A stretch of DNA of 64,000 nt from Cryptomeria japonica. Its lineage: Eukaryota; Streptophyta; Pinopsida; Cupressales; Cupressaceae. The stretch's first letter is position 1. Each line of letters begins with the position of its first letter. Position numbers and translations under genes: made by a program. The DNA is taken from positions 603,010,709 to 603,074,708 of the forward strand of contig NC_081413.1 of assembly GCF_030272615.1 (NCBI RefSeq). The letters are read 5' to 3'. Shown here piece by piece: positions 11,222 through 21,532 of the stretch. A model generated the notes under the pieces. It had not been told where the DNA came from. It was given only the letters and a program-made list of their open reading frames with translations, and did not search any database.

Positions 11222-13426
11222 TGTTGACACGTGTTTTGTGACCATGTGCAAAGCAGAATAAAGATTTCCAACGGTCACATTACTCTCTCTTGATCAAAGT
11301 TCAATTGTATGTTAAGATTGCAATAAGTTCAAACAATTAACTCCAAGGTTCCAATTATGCAATGGATGTGATTCAGTTGGCTTGATGTGATATGCTGGTA
11401 ATCCAAGGGGAATTACGTTTGGAACGTTCTTTCACTTCTTTGTTGTAGCTGAGACTTTAACATTGGATATAGCAATTTCGTGATGCTTTTACTTCAAACG
11501 AACTGAACTGGAATGGACTGAAATGCTTTAGATGAGATCTACCATGCTTTACTTCGCCACTAGTAGACAACTACATAAAACAAGTGCAATCTTCAAAGGT
11601 TGTGTTCGAAAGATTCTAAACCATTGATGAACACCATCAGAGAACAATGTTTATCCAACAATTTAGGTTAAGCATACACATAAGAATAGCTCAATCCAAC
11701 CTTGCACTGATTGATAAAAATCATCTATCAACAAAAGGTATGAGCATTCGATCTACACCTTAAAACATTGCAATCAATCTTGTTCATCTAAATGCTTGAA
11801 ATAAATCTGCTCTAAGTGAGGAAGGTGAATCTACGCAACTTTTGAAAAATAACTCAAGTGAACACCATTAGAGAACAATACATCCTTGTTATTATCTCAA
11901 TAACTTACTGCAACAATTTCATACAAATCTCCCTTCCTTTACAAATTAAGGGGTCACCCCCTTATATAGGTTTCAAAGCCTTGATTACATGCAAACCCTA
12001 ATTAGGGTTTGACCCAAAAGATTCCACACACATGATGCAAAAAGGTGGGAATAAATAATAATTGCCCTCGTGCTCATTTACAATAAATTCTTTCCTGCCC
12101 AAAATGGCGCCCATTGTGCATTAAATGCACTTCTTTCAAATTTGCCCTATGTGTAACAAATGCACCATCACCTCCAAAATCGGTTACATGCAAAAGATGC
12201 TCCACCACTGCATTAAGTACGATGACTGCCATGCATTCTGTTGCCACTAGGTCAAATATTGCAACAATAGTAAATGTGCCATCACGTCGCCATGCATTCA
12301 GTAGATTCTCGACATGCAAGTGGACCCCGCTGTCATAGGAACTTTTATAATTTTTCGAGTTGTGCTTCATTAATACAAAATATTCTCTTTGCATGTTGCC
12401 AACTCATCTTTTGCAAGAATCTTTCTATTCGAGGCTCACAAAAGACATTTTGGAAGATTTTCTTGCTTCGGAAGAATTTTAACAATCTTTTCTGCTTCTG
12501 AAGGATTTTTGCACGTTCGAAATTAGAGGAGAGAGAAAATCTTGAAGAGAGAATTTTTTTACCCTGAAGGAAATTTTTTGCATTCTAGTTCATACTTCAT
12601 CCTGTAGGGAGATTTTCCTGACCATTGACCATGTTCAAGGAATTTTGTCCTAAAGGAAGGGATTTCCAACACTTTGTTAATTTTTCACTTTTTCCAAGAA
12701 TTTCTTCATCTTCGGTGTAATTTTCTCCTTGGGAAGAAATTTTTTGAACCTCCCTAAGGGGATTTTCATTTCTTCTCTATTCTAGACTTAATTTCCATGT
12801 CCTTTCAATGTCATTACATGTTGTGGAAGAATTTACCTTGGAAGGAAATTTCTACCTTACTCTTGCCTAGCACTTTCCACCTTCCTTGGGCGTTGATTTA
12901 ATGGTCTTCTGGAATTTTGGCCATGGAGGAAAATTCCTCGATGAATCCAATCTAGTGCCCAACCTCATGCATGGGTGCTAAACTTTCCTTGTGGAGGATT
13001 CTTGCTTGGTGATGGAATTCTTGCAGGTTTCCAATTTGACAGCCTCCTTCCAGATTTGAATGTGCACCTTGCCATGGAGGAATTTTCTTTTCCTTAGAAA
13101 ATTTTCATGCTTTTCACCTCAATTTTTGTTCATTTTCTAGATTGGGGTGCCATGCCCGGATTGAAGTGATTTGTTTTATCAACAACTTGGCTTCTGTCTA
13201 AGTCTGAAGGGTGAAACCCTAAATGGACTAAACGAGTTCCAGACTTAGCCAAATTTGCTCAAACAACTTGCAAACTTGATCAAATTCACCCAAAACACTT
13301 GCAGATTGGGGAGACCAAAAGGATTGCTGTGAAAAGACTCAAAGATCAAAACCCAAAAGACCAAGAGGACCTAAAAAGTAGGGGGTCCCCATTTGCAATG
13401 GAGCGATGTGTGAAAATGTTACAACA
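11222..13426 (-). mobile_element. 5' LTR of element B
   Basis: 2205 bp, TG...CA termini, homologous to 4662-7280. Relative to the other copy it lacks one unit of the 185-bp duplication and the box-rich block, and has about 100 extra bases near 11530-11635. Divergence is clear by eye, so B is older than C. Confidence 0.92.
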
Positions 13427-13431
13427 CTACT
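13427..13431. repeat. Target-site duplication, right, element B
   Basis: CTACT, identical to 4657-4661. After removal of B the Copia A frame reads on across the site. Confidence 0.9.
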
Positions 13432-13447
13432 AGCAAAGAAGACACTA

Positions 13448-13541
13448 TGTTACCCCTACTTTTGATCAACTCAATTTTCAAACTTCATCACAAATTTAAC
13501 ATTAGGTTAATCAATGATGATTATCTTTTAAGTGCCTTTAA

Positions 13542-13582
<41 letters not shown>

Positions 13583-13998
13583 TCATGATATGACCACCTG
13601 AAAGTCCTATCACTTGTCGGTCATGTGCTAATTGGGCTTCACCATGCATTTATAGTTCTTTGGAATATTTTCAGAGCAAAGAGGTCATATGTACTTGGAT
13701 CAAGTTGCTGACTTCAATTTCCTTTTCTAGCTTGTGGTAGACAAATTCTTATTTATCACCCAGTTTTCACTCAAGATCGACTTCTCTACATCCGGCATAA
13801 ATTGGTAAAACAATCAAAATTCAAGATTTTTGGTGTTTTATGCAAAACCCATTTAGCAGGGATATCTTAAGTAACATTCTATTCAATATGGCCATTTCTT
13901 ATAACGATCGAGTTCCTAGTTTTGAAAATTGTAACTTTTGACTTTTTGACAATTTATTGCTAAATTTCGAAAAAAAATACACAACTGATTTACAGTTA
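13448..13998 (+). mobile_element. Element D, left arm
   Basis: Starts TGTTACCCC. No coding frame. Part of it (13465-13765) is also present at 3580-3790 through the tandem duplication. Contains an (AT)n tract. Interrupted at 13999 by the C target duplication. Confidence 0.65.
13544..13579. repeat. (AT)18 microsatellite
   Basis: Uninterrupted AT dinucleotides; absent from the duplicate at 3580-3790, so it expanded after or apart from the duplication. Confidence 0.95.
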
Positions 13999-14003
13999 CG
14001 TCA
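13999..14003. repeat. Target-site duplication, left, element C
   Basis: CGTCA, identical to 24837-24841. Confidence 0.92.
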
Positions 14004-14613
14004 TGTTGCCCCCATATTTGGCCTACATAAAATTTGAACTTCAAATCAATCTCAATGTCGAGTAAAGGTCCAATGAGTGTTTATCCATAGGTAATGAGCA
14101 CGTTATCCAAGGTCCTTGCTAGTCAAAATCCAAAAAAAAGGGAAAAATATTGAGAATTACCTCAAATTGGGAGAAACCAGTTAACAATCAGGATCTAAAT
14201 ATCATTTTGTATCACATGTCCAACTTTTACCTTAACCCAGTTTACACTTGTCATATTTTAAACTTTCAATTTTTGGTGTCTGTTGTCCCCAAATGATTAA
14301 AATATCTCATTTAAGGTTTCTTCATGAGGCGTAAATAATTGTGTGGATCTATTTCCCTACCATTGACGCATGTTTCAAATTTAAGGACCTAACTCTCTAC
14401 CGTTTGAAAGTTATGCCATTTTTCTCCGGCCAAAGCAATATAATTGAAATATTTAAATTATTTCTCAAATAATAATTTAATATTTTAAATTATTTTAATA
14501 TGTCTAATCTTTTGTGCTTAAAAAGTTGTTCAAAAGCATCGGTTGCACTCTTCCTTGTTTCCTCGCTATGATCAATGGTTTCTAAGGTCTAAAGGATAGT
14601 TCGTGAAGCTCAA

Positions 14614-14840
14614 GGTTAGAAATGCTCAATTTTTGAGCATTCTTAACCTCTTTTTTTAACCTTTGCCAAAAAAAGGTTAGAAATGCTCACTTTTTGAACA
14701 TTTCTAACCCATATTTCTAACCTATCCCCAAAAGGTTAAGAATGCTCAAAATTTGAGCATTTCTAACCCCATTTCTTAACCTTTCGGGCCCCACTTTGTC
14801 AAGAAGGTTAGAAATGCTCAATTTTTGAGCATTCTTAACC
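14614..14840. repeat. Block of four 35-nt hairpins in the C 5' LTR
   Basis: Near-perfect inverted repeats at 14614-14648, 14675-14709, 14734-14768 and 14806-14840. Each has the arm GGTTAGAAATGCTCA (or GGTTAAGAATGCTCA), a 5-nt centre, and the complementary arm ending TTAACC or CTAACC. The spacers also hold AACCTTT/AAAGGTT pairs, so neighbouring hairpins can pair in more than one way. The block is kept in the other LTR at 21239-21464. Confidence 0.95.
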
Positions 14841-14905
14841 TCATATTGATTTTATCAAAGAAAGGAAAGATATTAAAGAAAAACAATAAATTAAAGAAGG
14901 ATTCA

Positions 14906-16300
14906 GAGAGCAAGTTATGAGCGTTCATCAAAGAATTGAAGAAGAGAGGGAATCGCGTCAGATGTTGTAGTCGTGACTACTCTGATAAGCCAATATACGT
15001 AACATGTTTGAATGTTGCAGAATGAGGAAGAATAGACAATATTCATGAGACGCTTGACAAGAATATCATGTATGTTGTAGGTTATGGATGCACAGAAATT
15101 GCATGTGAACCATTTGACAGAATTCCTCAAAGAAACGTGGTCTCATGGCATGCGATGAATACAGGATATGCATGGAATGGAGTTTGCGAGGAAGCTCTCA
15201 AAGTGTTTGGATTAATGCCGCTCACAGGTGTTTAACTATTTGGAAGACCGCCTCAAGGAGATATGGAACACATCGAACGCAAATCATGGGAGCCTTGACG
15301 TGGCATGTGAACTGTTTGTCAAAATTATTTGAAGAGGAGCTCAAGCTAGCAGAAAGTGAAGCCATTCTTTGACAGAATATATATTATGGAACACGTGATG
15401 TGGAAACATACAGTGACATGTGAATTGTTCGATTGAATACTTCAAATAGATGTCATCTCATTAAATACATGATTCAAGGACATATGAAAAATGAATTTGT
15501 TGAAAAGGCTTTAGAAACTTTCAAGCAACTGCAATTTGCCCGGGTTGAATGACAGACGTGGAAGCATGGATATTGCACAAGTAACTATTTGACATAATAC
15601 CTCCAAGATATGTCATCGCATGGAACGCAATGGCTGCACAATATGTGCGAAATGAATTAGTTGAAAAGGCATTAAATTTCACGAGCCAGTGTGGGAATGT
15701 TGCTTCGATGGTTTGATCTTGTTTTCGATGTAAGGAGAAGACCAAACGAATTGGCTGACAACGCCCAATCATCTTCGAGTAGCGTGACCCAAAATATAGT
15801 TCACCTTTAGTCATTCTCATTCTTGTCATTTCTTACCAGTATTGATGGTTATCCAAGGATCCGTGGGTCATCAGTAGGTACCCGATCTACTATAGTTCCA
15901 GATTCATACTCTGAATGCTTAGGAATAAGAAGAATCCATCTGATGTATTCGGTTAGAGTGCTGGTCTGATGTGTGGTCTTCATTCAAGTCATGAGCCCGA
16001 CCGAATAGTAAATTAATTACTCTGGCCTCGTTATTGCATTCGGGCGATCGGGTACTTATCCCATAGTAGGGAGGGGTCCCTCTCCTTAAAACCCTTATTC
16101 TTTAGTGGAGCGTTCAAGCATTTGCCAGTCATGTATCTGTTTTGACAGAATAGCATGGAAGCAGATTGTGGGCATAGGGAAAGCACATACAACGCACGTG
16201 AATAGTTTGACAGAATTCCTCAAAGAAAAGTTATCTCATGGCATGCGATAATCGCAGAAATGTGGTCACATGAAATGCGATGATTACTGGATATTCACAA
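14906..16300 (+). pseudogene. PPR-gene relic in the C 5' LTR
   Basis: PPR proteins bind RNA in plastids and mitochondria. The visible pieces are typical of the plant PLS type: VHQRIEE near 14920-14945; SDVVVVTTLI at 14955-14985; IPQRNVVSWHAMNTGYAWNG with EEALKVFGLM at 15120-15225; FVEKALETFKQLQ at 15496-15535; a VIAWNAMAAQYVRNELVEKAL run at 15612-15675; IPQRKVISWHAI at 16212-16250. Stops and frameshifts separate them and about 350 bp at 15790-16140 do not look like PPR. The open frame 15145-15372 is a shadow of this relic in another frame. The same relic is at 21533-22915 in the 3' LTR, so it was in the LTR before C inserted. Confidence 0.85.
15790..16140. other. Unexplained stretch inside the PPR relic of C
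   Basis: About 350 bp between two PPR pieces with no PPR similarity. It is richer in CG than its surroundings (words such as GGGCGATCGGG, CCCGACCGAA) and has a GGGAGGGGTCCCTCTCC inverted stretch near 16070. It may be an insertion or foreign filler; the other LTR holds it too (22420-22765). Confidence 0.5.
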
Positions 16301-16316
16301 AGTTGCTGATCATCTG

Positions 16317-16763
16317 TTGCAAGCTGTTCGAGAGCTCTTGTCTGCAGATAGATGTGAAGGGAGGTTTGTGTTTGGCTGTGAAGTCCGTGTATCCCAAGTC
16401 CAGAAAACTAAAGTCAAGAAATATAAAGACATGAATGTTAATGATGTGAGTTCCAGTCAAAATCCCAAAAGTTTATTACAAATGCTGGTGTCAAGAGCTG
16501 GATATGGTCAACCTCGTTATAAGACAAAGCATATGAACGATAATCAATTTAGAGCAATGGTGGAATTTAATGGGATGTAGTTTGTGGGAAGACCATGTTA
16601 CAAGAAAAGGGCTACAGAGCAAGAAGCTACAATGGAAGCATTAGCATGGCTAACTAGTGTATCACATTCATTGCCTGCTGGGAAAAATAATGAGGCAATG
16701 CCACTCACGAAAACGAAGAAAAAGGAGCGTGAACTGGTAAAAAGTATTGCTTCTTGTTGGTAG
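16317..16763 (+). pseudogene. dsRNA-binding-domain relic in the C 5' LTR (helicase C-terminus type)
   Basis: 149 codons with one in-frame TAG at 16578 where Gln fits. Residues 2-22 read AVRELLSADRCEGRFVFG; residues 49-113 form a double-stranded-RNA-binding domain: PKSLLQMLVSRAGYGQP at the start, FRAMVEFNGM in the middle, and a C-terminal helix with YKK, EQEA and EALAWLT. From memory of the family, the CEGRFVFG run followed by such a domain resembles the C-terminal end of plant DExH-box RNA helicases; I hold that parent with moderate confidence. The frame crosses no obvious intron and follows directly on the PPR relic, so two host-type pieces are joined. Confidence 0.8.
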
Positions 16764-17479
16764 TTCCAAGAGAACTAGAGAAAACATGAAAGTTGATATT
16801 CTTTTCTGGAAGGTTGAATCCATACTTTATACCTTATCTACAACTTTGTGAAATATGCAGCTTCAGTTGCATCTAGGTTTTTATTGCTCTGAGGAAGCTA
16901 CAACCAAGCACAAAAATGTCTCGTCTTGCGAATAAAAAAGAAGAAGCTTTTGATAGTCAAGATGTCTACAATTGGTGCAAGTTCTAATTTATTCATTGCG
17001 TCATTTGTGGGTTTGACAACCTGTGATCCATTCAGATTGAGGGGATTGTCTAAATCAGGCTTCTGAGACAGACAGTTGTAGCATCCAATTGTTAATTTAT
17101 AGAACTTTTGGCTACTTGTTACAAAATTCCTTCCCTTGAAAATGTTTCCATCATAGGAGTTCTTTATTTAGAATTCTAGGGGATTCTTATATTTTCCTAC
17201 TTCATGGAGTAGCCTTTGGGCTAGATGGTGAGATGATTACGAGATCAAATGAAGAAAATGAAGATGGAGGCCACCTCGACCAAATCGACAAATGAGTTAT
17301 TTCTTCAATGTAATGGATTTGAAATTATTTTGTAAAAAGTGACTTATGTCACTTATTGTAACCGAGGTTGGAAAGTTGACTTCTTCTACGCATAAAAGTG
17401 TAGGTTACTAACTCATTGAAATTTACGCAGAAAAGAGTTAGTTATCAACCCAGGATTGAAGTTGGTTATAAGGTAGTTA

Positions 17480-17500
17480 TCCTACAAGCCTATAAAGACA
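17480..17500 (+). promoter_or_regulatory. TATA box of the C 5' LTR
   Basis: GCCTATAAAGACAAGGC, about 690 bp before the LTR end. The same element is in the 3' LTR near 24145. It would put transcription start near 17520, leaving PPR, dsRNA-binding piece and hairpins all in U3. Confidence 0.55.
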
Positions 17501-18181
17501 AGGCTATTTGTAATTTAAAGGGGGGGACTTTTGATAGAGGGGAAAACTCTGTTGGAATTCCAGGAGAAACTTGTAATGACATTTTGTTTTGCACTATGTA
17601 TAGAAAGGATTTTGGACTTGTATATTTCCAAAAGGATAATGAAGAATACATCTTAGTTCATATGTTCTAAATGTATTCATGTGTTATTATTGCCGATTTC
17701 TCATATGTCAAATTGGTAGTCTTTTTATGGATATGTGATCTGCACGATTGATGTGATGATGCACAAGCAACCTTTGGTATCTCAGTTTGAATGTGTTGAA
17801 GTATCTTATCTCTCCATATGTTGAGATTTGCCATTCTTCTTTATCGTCATATCATGGCTAAGCATATTACCTTATGAACTCCCCTTGTAATTTGTTGCTA
17901 ATGTTGGGAAATCTCAGTTGATGGTCGTATGTCTATTGTTGGGGTTTCTATCCTTATTTCTCTTTAGTTTTATGTTTTCTCCTTTATGTACTTTCAGGTT
18001 AAAAGTACACAAAATCCTAAATACCCCTATCATATGAGGGAGCTGCCCCTCTCAAACACAGAGGAAGATCGTATTTCTTAGAACAATCTCTCCAACTGTT
18101 GAAACGTTTGTCACTGCTTATCGGGCAAATAGGGTCAGTTTCAGATAAACGACCGTAGTGAAAAATCTATTTACCAAAAAA

Positions 18182-18204
18182 TTTTTGGCGACTCTGCTGG
18201 GGAG
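18182..18204 (+). other. Primer binding site of element C
   Basis: TTTTTGGCGACTCTGCTGGG starts 2 bp after the LTR end. GGCGACTC-type sites occur in plant Ty3/gypsy elements of the Tat/Ogre group; the tRNA assignment is not attempted. It sets the orientation as plus. Confidence 0.65.
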
Positions 18205-18298
18205 GAACATACCAGTGTGCTTTGTTCCTCAGAAATTTTAAGGTACCTTCTTTAGAATGAAGGTTGGCGACTCTGTCTGAAATATTGAATTTAGAATA

Positions 18299-20402
18299 AT
18301 GGTTTGGTACCAAGGAAAGTTCGAAAATGACAGTGATAGTGATGATGAAGATTATATATATCCAAAGAGGCCAGTTCCTGATGAGCCCATACAAGTCGAC
18401 TTCTTGAAGAAATTTTATGGTGGCATGCAGTTTACTCCGGATAAGATTCATCCCTCCTTATGTCAAGTGTTGCAAGACATTGAAGAAAAAGATGGAAAGG
18501 AGATTGGTTTTCTCGCTTGCGATTATATACCCAAGTTAACAATCAACAAAGATGAAGACAAAAAGTGACATTTCTCCTATACAAATTGTTCAATTGAATC
18601 AAAGTCATGATGAACCTGAACATGTCAATTGCTTGAAGAGAGTCAATAGTGGAAAGAAACTTGATCCTCATAAAATTAATCCTTATCTACTCCAGACTCT
18701 ACAAAAGATTGAGGAAAAAGATGGAAGAGAGAACCAAATTTTTGCTCATGACTGTATTCTTGAATCAACAATGGATAATAACAATGATGCTCCTTCTCCT
18801 TCACCTGTTTCTTGACAAAATCAGGTTCTCACCGATTCACATATAAAGTTTTTGAAAAGCTTCTATGGAAATATGAAACTTGATCATGCCAAAGTACATC
18901 CTTCTCTGCTCCAAACATTGCAAGAGGTTGAACAAAAAGAAGAGGGAAGAAATTATTTTCTTGAAGATGTGTGCATTCCTGATAAGATGTCTTGTGATCC
19001 AAAATTTGAAAAATATCCATCACACTATGCATGTGTTAAGGAAGGTGAAGCTGTATTAGCTCATAAGGATACATGTCAAAAGAAAGATCAAGATGAAGTG
19101 TGTGAGAAAAAAGAAGAAGACTGTGTTCCTATATGTCATGAGCATTATGAAGATCACCATAGCAAGGACGAAGTATCCCATGAACTTGAAATCAAGGAGC
19201 TTGAAGGAGGAATAAATGATTTCAAGACTTCCATGCAGCCCAAGCTTTAGGAAAATGGTGAAGAGGAAAGGTATAAACATGAATCTCCTATAGTTATTAT
19301 TCCAACTTGGTGTATCAACTATTCTGACGATGAATTTATATGTGGAGAGGATATTCTCATTCATCCATCACTAACAGTTGAAGATGAAAACTTTTCCATG
19401 GAAATTAAAGGTATGATACCTAATGGACAATCTTGTATGGATACGACCAATGGAGAAGCAACCAAAAGTAAAATTTTACAGACATATTCTTTATCTTCAA
19501 AAATGGAGACCTCTACCGAACTTCTAGATCAACCCCAAGAGAAAGAATATGAACCATCAAGCATCCGCTCTTTACCATATATGCCACCTGAGTATGAAGT
19601 TTTCAAATTTCATGAAGAATGTGATGAAGAAGAATCATTGGGACAAGAGAACATAAAAGGTAATACAGATGTCTATGAGCAGGTTGAAGATGAAATCCAT
19701 GTAAGAATATCAACAAATGTCCCTATCTTGATGGAATTGCAATCTATGCCTTATGGAGTATTCAAGGTTCAAAGCAATCCTCCTTTTGAATCTTTAAATT
19801 AAGAAAACTCTCCCATCAAAGAGGATAGTTTTGGGAACTATACCAGGAATGTAGAGATAAATGAGGTAATGGATGATCTAATGAAGGAAGCCAATGAAGT
19901 TAATTCTCATAATGTTTGTATTAAAGATTGGTGTTTGAAGGTTTCAAATGATGACTTCTCCTATGGTGAAAGTGTGTGTCTCAATCCTTTGTTCGTGGAT
20001 GAGTGTATTTCTATAGGTGATTTTCAAGCTGATAGTCATGAACCTGATTCAATGGTTGCGTCTACTCAAGTTTCTTCACATCATAGATTATATGAAGGTT
20101 GTCCAATTCGAGGCTTGATTTCTTCCAAACCAGACTATCAAAGAGACATTCAGATAGAGGATATAGGTACACTTGAGAATATTCCACAAATTGCCAATAA
20201 TGTTCAAAATGGTACCCAAATCTTTCAAGAGAGCTCGCAGATTTATGATGAGATATGGTTGTTTGGTTCATTGCTCAAAGATATTTCTCATCTTCTACAT
20301 GTTGATCTTGCCAGCCTACTGAGCTCACAAGTATCACATGGATGCACTCCACTGTTCCGCAAAGGTGCCTATTTCTCTCAGCCCGTGAGTGGTTTTGTAT
20401 GA
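18299..20402 (+). pseudogene. Acidic triple-module protein, only interior gene of element C
   Basis: About 700 codons with one frameshift near 18555 and three stops (18813 TGA, 19248 TAG, 19800 TAA), each one C-to-T step from a sense codon. The start ATG at 18299 lies about 95 bp after the primer site. A module of about 35 residues occurs three times (18388-18500, 18624-18735, 18846-18960): L(K)xFYGxM, then a short spacer, then KIHPSLLQTLQxIEEKDGRE. Spacers are Asp/Glu-rich. After 19000 it is acidic with Cys/His-containing stretches, and it ends LASLLSSQVSHGCTPLFRKG. No Gag zinc knuckle, protease, RT or integrase motif is present. I do not recognise the family; a structural (Gag-like) or RNA-packaging role is only a guess from position. 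Confidence 0.7.
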
Positions 20403-20627
20403 TAATCGTGGAGAGCTTTGAGGTAGGCATTGCCTACCATGTACATAATTTAGTTGGAGTTTTGTTGTGTTCGTCCCATTTTTGTTTTGTGTCTAGTTTC
20501 TCCAGCTTTTCCCTATGTTGTCTCTTCTTTGACTCTGTTGCCCAATGCATAGTGCACTAGCCTGTGAACCAGAGATTTTGAGTTCATCCTGCGTCCTTTG
20601 CAGACCTTGTCCCCAGTTAGAGCCAGC
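20403..20627 (+). other. Element C, 3' untranslated region
   Basis: T-rich, no coding frame that I support. No purine tract stands next to the LTR at 20628. Confidence 0.5.
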
Positions 20628-21238
20628 TGTTGCCCCCATATTTGCCCTACATAAAATTTGAACTTCAAATCAATCTCAATGTCGAGTAAAGGTCCAATGA
20701 GTGTTTACGCATAGGTAATGAGCGCGTTATCCAAGGTCCTTGCTAGTCAAAATCCAAAAAAAATGGAAAAATATTGAGAATTACCACAAATTGGGAGAAA
20801 CCAGTTAACAGTCAGGGTCTAAATATCATTTTGTATCACATGTCCAACTTTTACTTGAACCCAGTTTACACTTTGTCATATTTTAAACTTTCAATTTTTG
20901 GTATCTATTGTCCCCAAATGATTAAAATATCTCATTTAAGGTTTCTTCATGAGGTGTAAATAATTGTGTGGATCTATTTCTCTACCATTGATTCGTGTTT
21001 CAATTTTCAGGACCTAACTCTCTATCGTTTGAAAGTTATGCCATTTTTCTTCGGCCAAAGCAATATATTTGAAATATTTAAATTATTTCTCAAATAATAA
21101 TTTAATATTTTAAATTATTTTAATATGTCTAATCTTTTGTGCTTAAAAAGTTGTTCAAAAGCATCGGTTGCACTCTTCCTTGTTTCCTCGCTGTGATCAA
21201 TGGTTTCCAAGGTCTAAAGGATAGTTCGTGAAGCTCAA

Positions 21239-21464
21239 GGTTAGAAATGCTCAATTTTTGAGCATTCTTAACCTCTTTTTTTAACCTTTGCCAAAAAAGG
21301 TTAGAAATGCTCACTTTTTGAGTATTTCTAACCCATATTTCTAACCTATCCCCAAAAGGTTAAGAATGCTCAAAATTTGAGCATTTCTAACCCCATTTCT
21401 TAACCTTTCGGGCTCCACTTTGTCAAGAAGGTTATAAATGCTCAATTTTTAAGCATTCTTAACC
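21239..21464. repeat. Block of four 35-nt hairpins in the C 3' LTR
   Basis: Same four units as 14614-14840. Unit 1 is 21239-21273 and unit 4 is 21430-21464. A few substitutions hit one arm only (for example TTATAAATG in unit 4), so perfect pairing is not being kept up in this copy. Confidence 0.93.
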
Positions 21465-21532
21465 TCATATTGATTTTATCAAAGAAAGGAAAGATACTAA
21501 AGAAAAACAATAAATAAAAGAAGGATTCAGAG

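Larger units (their letters stand above)
4662..13426 (-). mobile_element. Element B: non-autonomous Ty3/gypsy-type LTR retrotransposon
   Basis: 8765 bp, flanked by a perfect 5-bp target duplication CTACT (4657-4661 and 13427-13431). The LTR termini are TGTTG...CAACA. Orientation is minus: read that way, the 13426-11222 LTR is followed by a primer site and the 7280 LTR is preceded by a polypurine tract. The interior (7281-11221) codes only for a decayed Gag-like protein on the minus strand; no protease, RT, RNase H or integrase is recognisable, so it must have depended on a helper. It is inserted in the Copia A pre-integrase region, and its interior was itself hit by a solo LTR (8181-9586). 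Confidence 0.92.
14004..18179 (+). mobile_element. 5' LTR of element C
   Basis: 4176 bp. Contents in order: AT-rich start; four hairpins (14614-14840); PPR relic (14906-16300); dsRNA-binding-domain relic (16317-16763); AT-rich part; TATA box near 17490; leader to the terminus. The match to 20628-24836 is collinear throughout. The main length difference is a 34-bp tandem duplication present only in the 3' LTR (copies at 23886 and 23920). Confidence 0.94.

Noticed and set aside
14614-14840. Hairpin block as a CRISPR array or terminators
   Set aside because: The units are palindromes with related, not unique, spacers; the setting is a plant LTR.
15145-15372. 75-codon open frame in the C LTR as a gene
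   Set aside because: It overlaps the PPR relic in the wrong frame; the PPR frame next to it is clearly the meaningful one.
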